DNA from: Eubacteriales bacterium
GTDB taxonomy: Bacteria; Bacillota; Clostridia; Lachnospirales; Lachnospiraceae
DNA length: 64,000 nucleotides
Assembly (NCBI GenBank): GCA_030536575.1
Contig: JAUNPS010000009.1
Coordinates: 1-64,000, forward strand
Direction: 5' to 3'
The translations under genes and the position numbers were made by a program. Under the pieces are notes generated by a model. The model did not search any database. It saw only the letters and a list, made by a program, of their open reading frames with translations, and was not told where the DNA came from. Below, in pieces: positions 18,694 through 27,269 of the stretch (position 1 is its first letter; every line of letters begins with the position of its first letter).

Positions 18694-19533
18694 TTATCCT
18701 TTCAGGCCCTGTGTGCTGATTCCCTCGATCAGATATCTTTGCAGAAACACAAAGATCAGAAGGATCGGGATCAGCGACACGACCGACATCGCAAACATTG
18801 CCCCGTAATCCGAGGTCGAACTTTGATCGCAAAACAGCTTCAGCGCCAGGCTGACCGTATAATTCGGAATCGTCTTCAGGTAAAGCAGCGGCGACATATA
18901 GTCGTTCCAGCGATTGATGAAAGAAAAAATCGCCACGGTTCCCATCGCCGGTTTCAGCAGCGGCAGGATGATCCGCAGAAAAATTGTGTAATAAGAACAG
19001 CCGTCAATTTTCGCCGCCTCATCCAGCTCCCGCGGAAGACCCTCGATAAAATTCTTCATCTGGTATACAAAAAACCCCTGAATGGCAAATCCGTATGGCA
19101 GGATCATCGGCAGATACGTATTGATCCACCCCAGTTTGTTATACCAGAGATACTGGGGAATCATCATGATCTCGCCGGGAAGCATCATAGTCAGAAGCAC
19201 CAGCGCAAACACCACATTCCTTCCCCGGTATTTCAGCCGCGCAAGCCCATAGGCCACCAGTGCGGAAGAGAGCACGGTCAAAATCGTTGCGGCAAAAGCT
19301 ACAAATAACGTATTTCGAATGAAAGTTCCAAATGTAATTTTCGAAAACCCCTGCCATCCTTTCGCATAATTTTCAAACGTGACCTTTTCCGGCAGAAGCT
19401 GCGACGCCGTCGTAAAAATCGTCGTCGTGTCCTTCAGGCTGCTGAATACCATCCACAGTAGTGGATAGATCATCAAAATACCTCCAAGCAGCGTCAGCAC
19501 ATGATATGCAATTCTTTTCCGTCTTTTCTTCAC
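18694..19533 (-). CDS. Sugar ABC transporter permease (MalG type), locus 2
   Basis: A 279-residue CUT1 permease with about six membrane helices and the ATPase-docking loop ELDEAAKIDGCSYYTIF. GTG start with AAGGAGGG some ten bases upstream, 3 bp after the previous permease stop. It pairs with that permease; no ATPase gene is present in the locus. Confidence 0.92.
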   Translation of the reverse strand: MKKRRKRIAYHVLTLLGGILMIYPLLWMVFSSLKDTTTIFTTASQLLPEKVTFENYAKGWQGFSKITFGTFIRNTLFVAFAATILTVLSSALVAYGLARLKYRGRNVVFALVLLTMMLPGEIMMIPQYLWYNKLGWINTYLPMILPYGFAIQGFFVYQMKNFIEGLPRELDEAAKIDGCSYYTIFLRIILPLLKPAMGTVAIFSFINRWNDYMSPLLYLKTIPNYTVSLALKLFCDQSSTSDYGAMFAMSVVSLIPILLIFVFLQRYLIEGISTQGLKG

Positions 19534-19536
19534 CGC

Positions 19537-20448
19537 CTACAGCCCTCCTTCATACACCCAGAATCGTTTGGTTGCAAACAGGACTGCCGTATAGAGGGCT
19601 ACCAAGCCGATGAGAACCCAGCCCAGCGCCGAGCCATAGCCCGCATTGTTATAGGTAAAGCTCTGATTATACATGTACAATGCATAAAACAGCGTCGTAT
19701 CCATCGGCTTCCCGCCCGTGATGATCTGGCCCGCCGCAAACACCATCAGCCCATTGATGGACTGCATCACCAGATTGAAAAAAATCGTCGGGGACAATAA
19801 CGGCAGCGTGATCCGGAAAAAGTTCTGAATCCCGCTTCCGCCGTCCACCTTCGCCGCGTCGTACAGCGTTCCCGGAATCTGTTTCAGATTCGATACAAAA
19901 ATCAGCATCGAAGAGCCAAACTGCCAGACACTTAACAAAATGAGCACCCAGATCGCCCAGTCCGCGTCTCCCAGCCAGGCGGTTTTGAACCCGAAAATGG
20001 CGTTTACCAGGCCGTCGTATGCGAAAACCTGTTTCCACAAAATGGCGACGGCCACGGAGGCCCCAAGAAGGGACGGCAGATAATACATTGCCCGGTAAAT
20101 CGGCGTCGCCTTCGTATCCCGAAGCAGCAGAAGCGCCACCAGCAGCGCGAACAGCACCCGCAAAGGAACGGATACCACCGCGTAAAAACACGTTACCTTC
20201 AGCGATTTCCAGAATTTCGCATCCGAAAAAATGCTGACATAATTCTTCATCCCGATGAATTCCGCCTTGCCGACGATATTATATTTGCAGAGCGAATAAT
20301 AGAGCGACAGCAGCAGCGGAATCAGGATAAAGAACAGGAATCCCAGCAGAAACGGAAGGGAAAACAGCAGTCCGGCCGTACTTTCTTTCATCAGCTTTCG
20401 GTAGAGGCGCTCCCCCGTCCCGGTTCTTTGATCGGTCTTTGTCTTCAA
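19537..20448 (-). CDS. Sugar ABC transporter permease (MalF type), locus 2
   Basis: A 303-residue CUT1 permease; docking loop LYDAAKVDGGSGIQNFF...LP. The frame opens with a TTG at 20448; the upstream site (GGCGGTG) is weak and the true start could be slightly different, though the charged lead into the first membrane helix supports it. It follows the binding-protein gene by 39 bp. Confidence 0.9.
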   Translation of the reverse strand: MKTKTDQRTGTGERLYRKLMKESTAGLLFSLPFLLGFLFFILIPLLLSLYYSLCKYNIVGKAEFIGMKNYVSIFSDAKFWKSLKVTCFYAVVSVPLRVLFALLVALLLLRDTKATPIYRAMYYLPSLLGASVAVAILWKQVFAYDGLVNAIFGFKTAWLGDADWAIWVLILLSVWQFGSSMLIFVSNLKQIPGTLYDAAKVDGGSGIQNFFRITLPLLSPTIFFNLVMQSINGLMVFAAGQIITGGKPMDTTLFYALYMYNQSFTYNNAGYGSALGWVLIGLVALYTAVLFATKRFWVYEGGL

Positions 20449-20487
20449 GCAAATGCACCGCCTTCCATTCTGTTTTCCCGCGCTTTG

Positions 20488-21792
20488 TCAGGAAGCGGCA
20501 TTTGCCATCATGGTATTTCCCTGTTCAAAAAATTCTGCGGCGGCTTCTTCTGCCGTCATTTCGCCGTAAGCGACTTTTTCGTAGACTTCATTCGCCAGGT
20601 CGAGCACCTGGGAGGCGCCTGCTTCGGCCGGAGGATCACCCGCGGAGCTGTTTGGGATCACCACATCCGCCACGTAGTTAAAGGTTTTGGCCGTTGTCTC
20701 GTCCAGCATGTCCGCCACATAGGCTGCGATTTCATTGTTTGCCGGAACGCCCGGTTCTCCCATGATGATCGCGTTGGCCTCTTCGGAATTGATCCACCAG
20801 TTCAGCACTGCCACCGCTTCGTCGATGTGTTCGCTGCCCGCCGCGATCGTCCAGCACATAGCCTGCCGCACATAGTAGGAAGTGGACGGATCGTCACACG
20901 GAACCGTGATCAAATCCAGTTCTACGCCTTCCGGAGCCGCAGCCTGCATCGCCACCATCTGGTTCGAATTAAAACCGGAGCACCAGGACTGGGTTTCCGC
21001 GGATGTGTATTTTACAACTGCCTGTTCTTCTACCGCCGTGCCGTTCGCCGTCACGATTCCCTGATCCAAAAGCCAGCCTTCTTCTCTTCCCGTCTCGATC
21101 ATTTCAAAAAATGGAACAAAAATCTCCGCATCGCCTGCCCCAAGCGCATTTCCTTCAAAAAGCCCTGTCCCGTTTGCGCGGGAGATGAATTCCAGCCAGG
21201 TGGAAATGTTGTCAATCTGAGTGCGCACGCCGGTTTTCTCGTAAATTTCCTGACAGACGCCGACAAATTCCTCCATGTTCATCAGATTTTTTACTTCAAT
21301 TCCGTTTTCTTCCAAGAGGGTTTTGTTGTAGATAATCGAGGCGGCGTTATTGCCGGCAGATATGCCGTAGATGCCTTCGCCGACTTTTCCGGTTGCGAGG
21401 ACGTTTTCGTCCACATTGCTCATATCCAGTGCGCCGCTTTCGATATAGGGCGTTAGATCCAGCAGTTTTTCCGCGTCTGTGTACGTTTTCAGATAAGCGG
21501 TCTGGAGCATCGCCAAATCCGGCATCGTGTTGGAGGCCGCGGAGGCAGAGAGCGCCGTGAGATGATCCGAAAATGTATTGATCTGAAGTTCAAAGGTGAT
21601 ATTCGGATTGTTTTCCGTGTACGTGTCAAATGCTTTTGTAAATTTGTCGTTTCGGTCCTGGGAGCCCCACCAGGCTGCGATCAGGCCGACCTCCTCTCCC
21701 TCTGCCGCCGCTTCCATTCTCATTCCGCCGCACAGCGCCAGTGCCAATGCCATTGTTCCAGCCAATCCCATGAGTTCCGCTTTTTTCCTCAT
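20488..21792 (-). CDS. Sugar ABC transporter substrate-binding protein, locus 2
   Basis: A 434-residue family 1 solute-binding protein. Signal sequence MRKKAELMGLAGTMALAL, with a cysteine at position 21 in LALC, which is not a canonical lipobox because Leu sits at -1; cleavage after EAAA is the alternative. ATG start with AAGGAGGAAAGG. The neighbouring fusion enzyme and lyxose isomerase suggest a monosaccharide or short oligosaccharide ligand. Confidence 0.92.
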   Translation of the reverse strand: MRKKAELMGLAGTMALALALCGGMRMEAAAEGEEVGLIAAWWGSQDRNDKFTKAFDTYTENNPNITFELQINTFSDHLTALSASAASNTMPDLAMLQTAYLKTYTDAEKLLDLTPYIESGALDMSNVDENVLATGKVGEGIYGISAGNNAASIIYNKTLLEENGIEVKNLMNMEEFVGVCQEIYEKTGVRTQIDNISTWLEFISRANGTGLFEGNALGAGDAEIFVPFFEMIETGREEGWLLDQGIVTANGTAVEEQAVVKYTSAETQSWCSGFNSNQMVAMQAAAPEGVELDLITVPCDDPSTSYYVRQAMCWTIAAGSEHIDEAVAVLNWWINSEEANAIIMGEPGVPANNEIAAYVADMLDETTAKTFNYVADVVIPNSSAGDPPAEAGASQVLDLANEVYEKVAYGEMTAEEAAAEFFEQGNTMMANAAS

Positions 21793-21871
21793 AGCCTTTC
21801 CTCCTTTTTGTATCCGGGCTTTTGCCCTGTTTTGGGTATCTTTTTGTCCGTCCTTCGCTGTTCTTGTCTCA

Positions 21872-21934
21872 AGTATAACAGGCGTCCCGAAATCCGGCTA
21901 CCCAAAAACCCGGACTCTTTGTTCAAAAAGTCGG
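21872..21934 (-). promoter_or_regulatory. Putative promoter and operator repeats for locus 2 transport genes
   Basis: Minus-strand -10 TATACT (21872-21877) lacks a good -35. Just upstream are two direct repeats CCG(A/G)(C/G)TTTTTG at 21922-21934 and 21901-21913, 21 bp apart (two helical turns). This fits binding by the AraC-type regulator encoded upstream. Confidence 0.5.
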
Positions 21935-21986
21935 TATTTTCTTCTTATATCGGCTGTACTTTGTGCATTTTTCCATTCTATTCCAG

Positions 21987-22733
21987 TTAAGGAAGTTTCT
22001 TCCGGTATTCGGTGGGGCTCAGTCCGGTGACCTTTTTGAAAATCTGGCTGAAATACTGGGGATTGTTTCCATAGCCTACCGCATCCGCTACCTCGTAAAT
22101 GTTGGTAAATTCCGGCGAAATCAGGAGCTCTCTGGCTCGATCCATCCGAAACGCGTTCAGATACGTGGAAAATTTCTGCCCGGTTTCCGTGGAAAATTTT
22201 TTACTGATGTAATCCACGTTCAGGAACAGACGGTTTTCTGCAATCCATTTCAGGGAAAGCTCCGTATTCGCCAGCTCCTCCTCGACAATCTGCAATACCT
22301 TTTTCGTAATATCCGAATAAATTTTCTCCGGCTTTTCTTTTGGATTCTGCATCGGCAGCCGCACCAATTCGCTGCATACTTCGCTGACGGCCTGCTGAAT
22401 CTGCTCCTCGTTGCAGGGCTTCAGCAAGTAATGCCGGACATTGTATTTCATGGCCTGGCGGGCGTACTCGAATTCCCCGTAGGCCGACAAAAGAATAAAT
22501 TTCGTCGGAAGTCCTTCTTCGGTCAGCTTTTGGATCAGCTCAATGCCGCTCATGCCGGGCATACGGATATCCGTCAGCAGAATATCCGGCCGCAGTTCCA
22601 GCGCCTTTTCGAAGGCTTCCAGCCCGTTTTTACAAGTTCCGACGACCTCCACGCCCAGTTCTTTCCACGCGATAATTTCCGCCAGAATCTCGCACATGGC
22701 TTTTTCATCGTCCACAATCATCAGCTTATACAT
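21987..22733 (-). CDS. AraC-type response regulator (YesN-like), locus 2
   Basis: A 248-residue regulator: receiver (MIVDDEKAMCEIL, acceptor in LLTDIRMPGMSG, lysine in YLLKPCN) followed by an AraC helix-turn-helix pair ending in the typical GLSPTEYRK. The start at 22733 has CGGAGGG upstream and overlaps the kinase stop by 8 bp. Much shorter than the locus 1 regulator because it lacks the long middle region. Confidence 0.93.
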   Translation of the reverse strand: MYKLMIVDDEKAMCEILAEIIAWKELGVEVVGTCKNGLEAFEKALELRPDILLTDIRMPGMSGIELIQKLTEEGLPTKFILLSAYGEFEYARQAMKYNVRHYLLKPCNEEQIQQAVSEVCSELVRLPMQNPKEKPEKIYSDITKKVLQIVEEELANTELSLKWIAENRLFLNVDYISKKFSTETGQKFSTYLNAFRMDRARELLISPEFTNIYEVADAVGYGNNPQYFSQIFKKVTGLSPTEYRKKLP

Positions 22734-24357
22734 CCGTTTTTCCCTCCGTCTCAAATGGAATGCGCAGCTTTGCTATCGCAAAACCTTCTTCGTTATAAAA
22801 AGCAATACCGTATGCGTCCCCATACGTCAGCTTGATTCTGGTATCAATGTTCAGGATCCCGATCCCATGGCCTGTGGGCCGGATTTCTTCCCGCCGCAGT
22901 TTTGCAAGCAGATCCTCCGGGAATCTGGAGCCGCTGTTCCGGACAAAAACCGCGATTTCTTCCCCTTCCCGTCGGACATCCACCGAAATACGCATTACTT
23001 CCTGCATGGCATCCATAGAATGATGGATTCCGTTCTCGACCAGCGGCTGGATGACCAGTTTCGGAATCATGGCTGTCAGCAGTTCCGGCTCAACGAAAAC
23101 TTCGTAAATCAGCTCGCCTTCCATCCGCATCTGCTGAATCGTCACGTACTGCTGGGCCAGGTCGAGTTCTTCTTCCACGGTAATGCAGGATTTCCGATTC
23201 GAAAGCGTCATCTGGAGGATCTGGCTTAGAGATTCCACCATTTTGCTGATTTCCGTACTGTGAAGGGCTTTGGCCCGCCAGTTAATGGTCTGCAGTGTGT
23301 TATACAGGAAGTGCGGATTGATCTGCGTTTCTAGCATCTCCACCTCCGCCCGTTTCCGCCGCAGCTCGGTTTCATAATTTTTCTGAATCAGCCCGCCGAA
23401 CCGTTTCAGCGTATCATTCGTAAAAATGCTGTTTAAAACCACGATAAAAAGAAAGCACAGGACGCCAATCTGCGCAATGCTTCGGATATTCTCATGAATG
23501 CTCGCATACATCTGGTCGTAATCCGAAAAATAGACGTATCCCCATTTGCCGGAGCTTTCCTCCCGGTAAACTGCGAAATACCGATGGCCGTCCAGGTTCA
23601 CGACGGAGAATTTCTCCCCTTTCAGTTCTTCATAAATGCCCCGGATCTGTTCATTCGTGTATTCGCCGCTGTCACTTAACGGATTTCCCTCCAGGTCTAC
23701 CAGCACGCACCGGAAATTTTCCTGCTCCGATACGCCGGTGTCCCGGATCAGCGCCGCGATATCGATGTTCAGGATCAGCGTTCCCAGGGTGTCCTTTCCC
23801 AGATTTTCAATCCGCATAATCTTTCTGGTCAGAATCATCTGAGAATCTTTTCCGTATTCGGTGATCCAGACCGGACGGCCCTGTTCTTCCTCTGCGGCGG
23901 CGATGATCCGCGCTTTGTTTTCTTCACTTAACACGGCTTTGGCCGTGTCGCCGAACACGTTTCCGGTGGTTTCGTCGATCAGGATCAGATAATTGATATA
24001 GTCGTACTGACTGCTCTCGGTCAGAAGGAGCTTGCGCAGCTTTTCATAGTCGGCCGTATACAGGCGCTGCTGTTCCAGCATCTGGGTGAGTTTTTCCTGA
24101 ATCTGCGAGCTGCGGAACAGGGTTTCGCTCAGTGTTTCATAGTTGTCAAGCTGCCTGGAAATTCCGGTCAATGCGTAATTCATCGAATCGACCATCACGG
24201 CATAGAGCGTGTCGTTGTAGGAACGGATCATCCGATAATCCCCCCACAGGGCCACGCCCAGGATGACCGTCGCGCTGAACAGCCATACGAAAGTCATTTT
24301 TTTCTTCAGTTTCAGATTGTCCACCGCCTGTTTGAAACCTGCCGCCATTTTTCGCAT
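22726..24357 (-). CDS. Sensor histidine kinase (YesM-like), locus 2
   Basis: A 543-residue membrane kinase: transmembrane helix near residues 22-42, an extracellular sensor to about 285, a second helix near 290-310, then the kinase core. The phosphoacceptor is H349 in NPHFLYNTLQ and the N box is VENGIHHS. The G1 region reads VRNSGSRF instead of DNGxG, a departure at a normally conserved ATP-binding aspartate. Start ATG with GGGGAGGG. It lies 69 bp downstream of the lyxose isomerase gene beyond a terminator; no clear promoter of its own is visible. Confidence 0.92.
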   Translation of the reverse strand: MRKMAAGFKQAVDNLKLKKKMTFVWLFSATVILGVALWGDYRMIRSYNDTLYAVMVDSMNYALTGISRQLDNYETLSETLFRSSQIQEKLTQMLEQQRLYTADYEKLRKLLLTESSQYDYINYLILIDETTGNVFGDTAKAVLSEENKARIIAAAEEEQGRPVWITEYGKDSQMILTRKIMRIENLGKDTLGTLILNIDIAALIRDTGVSEQENFRCVLVDLEGNPLSDSGEYTNEQIRGIYEELKGEKFSVVNLDGHRYFAVYREESSGKWGYVYFSDYDQMYASIHENIRSIAQIGVLCFLFIVVLNSIFTNDTLKRFGGLIQKNYETELRRKRAEVEMLETQINPHFLYNTLQTINWRAKALHSTEISKMVESLSQILQMTLSNRKSCITVEEELDLAQQYVTIQQMRMEGELIYEVFVEPELLTAMIPKLVIQPLVENGIHHSMDAMQEVMRISVDVRREGEEIAVFVRNSGSRFPEDLLAKLRREEIRPTGHGIGILNIDTRIKLTYGDAYGIAFYNEEGFAIAKLRIPFETEGKTDV

Positions 24358-24384
24358 AATGCCCTCCCCTCTTTCTTTCCATTC

Positions 24385-24418
24385 GAAAAAAGAGCCGTCC
24401 CACTGACAGCTCTTTTCG
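24385..24418 (-). terminator. Intrinsic terminator after the lyxose isomerase gene
   Basis: Minus strand: an 11-bp stem (AAAGAGCTGTC with GACGGCTCTTT, one G-T pair) followed by a run of T. It sits between the isomerase stop and the kinase start, so the kinase is reached only by read-through or an unseen promoter. Confidence 0.85.
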
Positions 24419-24426
24419 TTTCCACC

Positions 24427-25107
24427 TTACTCCGCTTCCGGATACTCGAAGCACAGCAGCCGGTACGGCTCCTCGTCCTCTTCCACCTTCGGGAAGCGTC
24501 CCATCTCCTCATAGAAGCGGTTATCCGTATTGTCGTCATTGCACATCGAAACTTCCCCGATCAGCACATCTCCCGTCCCCGGCTTCACATCAAAATCATG
24601 GTACTGATGCGGCCACAGGGTAATGCTCTCGCCGGGCTTTAATTCCACGCCCGTCCCTGCCGGAACATAATAGGAGCGCCCATCCGAATTCACCAGCACA
24701 TCGCTGTCGTCGAATGTTCCGTCGCCCTTGTCGTTGTAGACGTGGATGATCAGAGTGCCGCCGCCGCGGTTAATGATGTCTTCGCTCTTTGTCCAGTGGA
24801 AATGCATCGGGGAATGCTGGCCTTCTTTGAGCATCAGGAGCTTTTCGGCGTAGACTTTTTTGTATTTGGGGTTATTCTGGTTCCCGTTTCGCAGGGTAAT
24901 CAGGGCGAAGCCGACCTTTTCCCAGTCGCCCTGGCCGTAGTCGGTGATATCCCAGCCCAGCATGTTATCGCGGATTTCGTCGTATTCGTGGTTTTTCGTC
25001 TTCCATTCTTCGGGCGTCCAGTTACAGAAAGGGGGCAGCTCGAAGCCGTGTTCTTTAATTAATGCTTCCATATAGCGGATGCAGCGATTGATTTCCGAAC
25101 GTTTCAT
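24427..25107 (-). CDS. D-lyxose ketol-isomerase family cupin
   Basis: A 226-residue protein of the D-lyxose isomerase (YdaE-type) cupin family, which interconverts D-lyxose/D-xylulose or D-mannose/D-fructose. Metal-binding cupin residues appear in SPMHFHWTKSEDI near residue 100, with further candidates in WPHQYHDFDV. The ATG at 25107 has CAGGAGGAT upstream; the frame extends 14 codons further without a better site. It has its own promoter (TTGAGG, TATAGT) and terminator. Mannose released by the locus 1 GH38 would be a plausible substrate. Confidence 0.85.
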   Translation of the reverse strand: MKRSEINRCIRYMEALIKEHGFELPPFCNWTPEEWKTKNHEYDEIRDNMLGWDITDYGQGDWEKVGFALITLRNGNQNNPKYKKVYAEKLLMLKEGQHSPMHFHWTKSEDIINRGGGTLIIHVYNDKGDGTFDDSDVLVNSDGRSYYVPAGTGVELKPGESITLWPHQYHDFDVKPGTGDVLIGEVSMCNDDNTDNRFYEEMGRFPKVEEDEEPYRLLCFEYPEAE

Positions 25108-25137
25108 GTTCTTATCCTCCTGAAAAAACTTTTTTTC

Positions 25138-25199
25138 ACTATACCACATTTGCCGGAAGCCCTCAAGAACCTTTCCAAAAATATCCGAACTTTTCCAAA
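25138..25199 (-). promoter_or_regulatory. Promoter and operator repeats of the lyxose isomerase gene
   Basis: Minus strand: -35 TTGAGG (25161-25166), 17 bp, -10 TATAGT (25138-25143). Directly upstream are two repeats TTTGGAAA(A/G)GTTC at 25187-25199 and 25167-25179, spaced 20 bp, abutting the -35. They look like sites for a regulator bound on one DNA face. Confidence 0.7.
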
Positions 25200-25306
25200 C
25201 ATTTTCCGATGGTTTTTCCCTGTCCCGATGCTACACTCGTTCCAGTAACGATTCGCAGGCTCATTTTAAGTTTTGCTTCGCAAAAGGGAATTCCAGCAGG
25301 AATACC

Positions 25307-25339
25307 ATTAATAATACAGTCGGAAACCACTAATAATAC
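25307..25339 (+). promoter_or_regulatory. Direct repeats ahead of the XRE regulator gene
   Basis: Two copies of A(T/C)TAATAATAC at 25307-25317 and 25329-25339 are 22 bp apart (two helical turns), about 80-110 bp before the XRE start. They are candidate operators, perhaps for the XRE protein itself. A possible -10 TATGAT follows near 25362. Confidence 0.4.
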
Positions 25340-25418
25340 TAACAGGTTTTCCAAAATCTTTTATGATAAGAACAGAGTGCATTGCGAACCACAAACTCTA
25401 TGAAAGGAGGACTCCCCG

Positions 25419-25757
25419 ATGATCACCCGGATTGCCGAACTTCGCCGGAAAAACGGCCTGACCCAGCAGCAGCTCGCTTCGGAAATCAATGTTTCCCAGG
25501 AAACCATCAGCGCCTATGAGCGGAACGGGATTACTCCTTCCGCACAGGTGCTGGTTCTCATGTCCCAGTTTTTCGGCGTCAGCACAGATTACATCCTGAA
25601 GCTGTCGGATAAGCCTTTGATCGACTCTCCGGAGGCCCTTACGGACTCCGAGCTGGACTGGCTGGCCCTCTACCGGCAGATGGATGAGCGCGCGAAGTTA
25701 CAGGCCAGAGGGTATATTCAGGGACTTCTGGCGCAGCTTGAGCGGGAGAAGCTTTAA
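25419..25757 (+). CDS. XRE-family transcriptional regulator
   Basis: A 112-residue regulator with an N-terminal Cro/C1 helix-turn-helix (residues 4-62: LTQQQLASEINVSQETISAYERNG) and a short helical tail for dimerisation. ATG with GAAAGGAGGAC upstream. Its last 4 bp overlap the end of the convergent DUF4143 ATPase gene. Target unknown; the direct repeats in its own promoter region suggest autoregulation. Confidence 0.9.
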   Translation: MITRIAELRRKNGLTQQQLASEINVSQETISAYERNGITPSAQVLVLMSQFFGVSTDYILKLSDKPLIDSPEALTDSELDWLALYRQMDERAKLQARGYIQGLLAQLEREKL

Positions 25758-27061
25758 ACTTCCGTACATTTGCAGATTTCTTCCACCGCATACAAAGGCA
25801 GATTGACGAGCCATTCTTCTTTTTTATAGTCTGCCATCGAGGTACGAACGGAAATCTCCGGATGGAATTTTTCCCGGTAGGTTTTCAGGCTCTTTGCTTT
25901 TAAGTTCACTTCCGCTTTCACCTCAACAGGCACGACCTGTTCGCCGGTATCCATCACAAAATCCACTTCGCAGGAACCACGGTCATTCGTATAATAATAA
26001 ACACCTACGCTGCCAAGCGTTTTTAGCTGCTGGCACACATACTGCTCTGTCAGCGCGCCTTTGAACTCCGTAAAGAGTGCATTCCCGTCCAGCAGGCTTC
26101 TCTGGCTCAGGCCAGCCATACAGCCAAGCAGCCCCACATCGACCAGAAACAATTTAAACGCTTTCAAATCTTCATACGCTTTCAGCGGAATTCCCGCCCC
26201 ATTCACCCGGCTGACCCGGTGAACAAGCCCACAGTCCTCAAGCCACATAATCGCCGCTTCATATTCCTTTGCCCGTCCTCCTTCCCGCACAAGTCCGTAG
26301 ATAAATTTCTTATTCTCTTTTCCAAGCTGAGAAGGAATGCTGTTCCAGACCATCCGGATTTTGGGTACAATTTCCAGCGGAGCATGTTTGGAAAAATCCT
26401 GCTCGTAAGCCGTCAGGATACGTTTCTGGATTTCCCGCACCTCACGAAAATCTTTTTCTTCCACGAAACTCTGCACCGCTTCCGGCATCCCGCCGATAAA
26501 ATAATACTGCTTCAGCGCGTCGATATAAGTCTGCCGAAACGACGTAATCATCGGATAGTCCTGCCGGTCGAGAAGTTCCGCAAACCGCTCCCCTGCCGCT
26601 GCCATTAAAAATTCCCGGAAAGATAAGGGATAGAGGCTCAAAAAATCCACTTTCCCCACCGGGAACGACGTCCCCTCATGCAGAGCAATACCCAGCAGGG
26701 AACCAGCACAGATAATGTGATACTGCGGCGCGTCTTCATAAAAATATTTCAGCGAGGAAAGGGCTCTTGGCACCTCCTGCACTTCATCGAAGAGAAGCAG
26801 CGTCTGAGCGGGATCAATTTTTCTTCCCGCATACAGTTCAATCCCCAGGATCAACCGGTCCGGATTTAAATCGGAAGCAAAAAGCTCCGCCATTTGGGAA
26901 TTCGAATCAAAATTAATATATACGGTATCCGCATAAGCTTTGCTGCCGAATTCTTTCATCAGCCAGGTTTTCCCAACCTGCCTTGCGCCTTCGATGACGA
27001 GCGGTTTCCGGCGCTTGCTCTCTTTCCATTTATACAGCTTTTCGATTGCAAATCGGTACAT
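25754..27061 (-). CDS. AAA-family ATPase with DUF4143 domain
   Basis: A 435-residue protein: AAA_14 ATPase with Walker A GARQVGKTW near residue 30 and Walker B LLFDEVQE near 105, then a C-terminal DUF4143 region ending in a PD-(D/E)XK-like pattern (CEVDFVMDTGE...VPVEVKA). The role of this widespread family is not established. The frame is open for 92 more codons, but that part would enter the cytidylate-kinase-like operon; the ATG at 27061 has GGAGGTGG and lies just after a good promoter. Similar in domain pairing, not sequence, to the protein at 52-1731. Confidence 0.88.
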   Translation of the reverse strand: MYRFAIEKLYKWKESKRRKPLVIEGARQVGKTWLMKEFGSKAYADTVYINFDSNSQMAELFASDLNPDRLILGIELYAGRKIDPAQTLLLFDEVQEVPRALSSLKYFYEDAPQYHIICAGSLLGIALHEGTSFPVGKVDFLSLYPLSFREFLMAAAGERFAELLDRQDYPMITSFRQTYIDALKQYYFIGGMPEAVQSFVEEKDFREVREIQKRILTAYEQDFSKHAPLEIVPKIRMVWNSIPSQLGKENKKFIYGLVREGGRAKEYEAAIMWLEDCGLVHRVSRVNGAGIPLKAYEDLKAFKLFLVDVGLLGCMAGLSQRSLLDGNALFTEFKGALTEQYVCQQLKTLGSVGVYYYTNDRGSCEVDFVMDTGEQVVPVEVKAEVNLKAKSLKTYREKFHPEISVRTSMADYKKEEWLVNLPLYAVEEICKCTEV

Positions 27062-27091
27062 ACATCCACCTCCGCCATGTGATTCAAACAT

Positions 27092-27157
27092 AGTATACGA
27101 TACATTAACACTTTTTACAACGAAAAACTGAATTCTAATAACATTTTTTACAACGAA
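27092..27157 (-). promoter_or_regulatory. Promoter with 19-bp direct repeats ahead of the DUF4143 ATPase
   Basis: Minus strand: -35 TTGTAA (27115-27120), 17 bp, -10 TATACT (27092-27097). The -35 lies inside a 19-nt repeat TTCGTTGTAAAAA(A/G)TGTTA present at 27106-27124 and 27139-27157 (18 of 19 identical, 33 bp apart). A protein bound there would cover the -35. Confidence 0.75.
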
Positions 27158-27221
27158 TTTTCGTATCTTAGACCGGCACTCCCAGCTCCATCCGCCGACT
27201 CCAGCATACGCCCGGTTTTCC

Positions 27222-27265
27222 CAAAAATCAACGGCCCTCCGGAATAGAATCTTCCGAAGAGCCGT
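27222..27265 (-). terminator. Intrinsic terminator after the first cytidylate-kinase-like gene
   Basis: Minus strand: a 14-bp stem (ACGGCTCTTCGGAA with TTCCGGAGGGCCGT) followed by TGATTTTT. It closes the first Liv operon. Confidence 0.85.
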
Positions 27266-27269
27266 CTCT

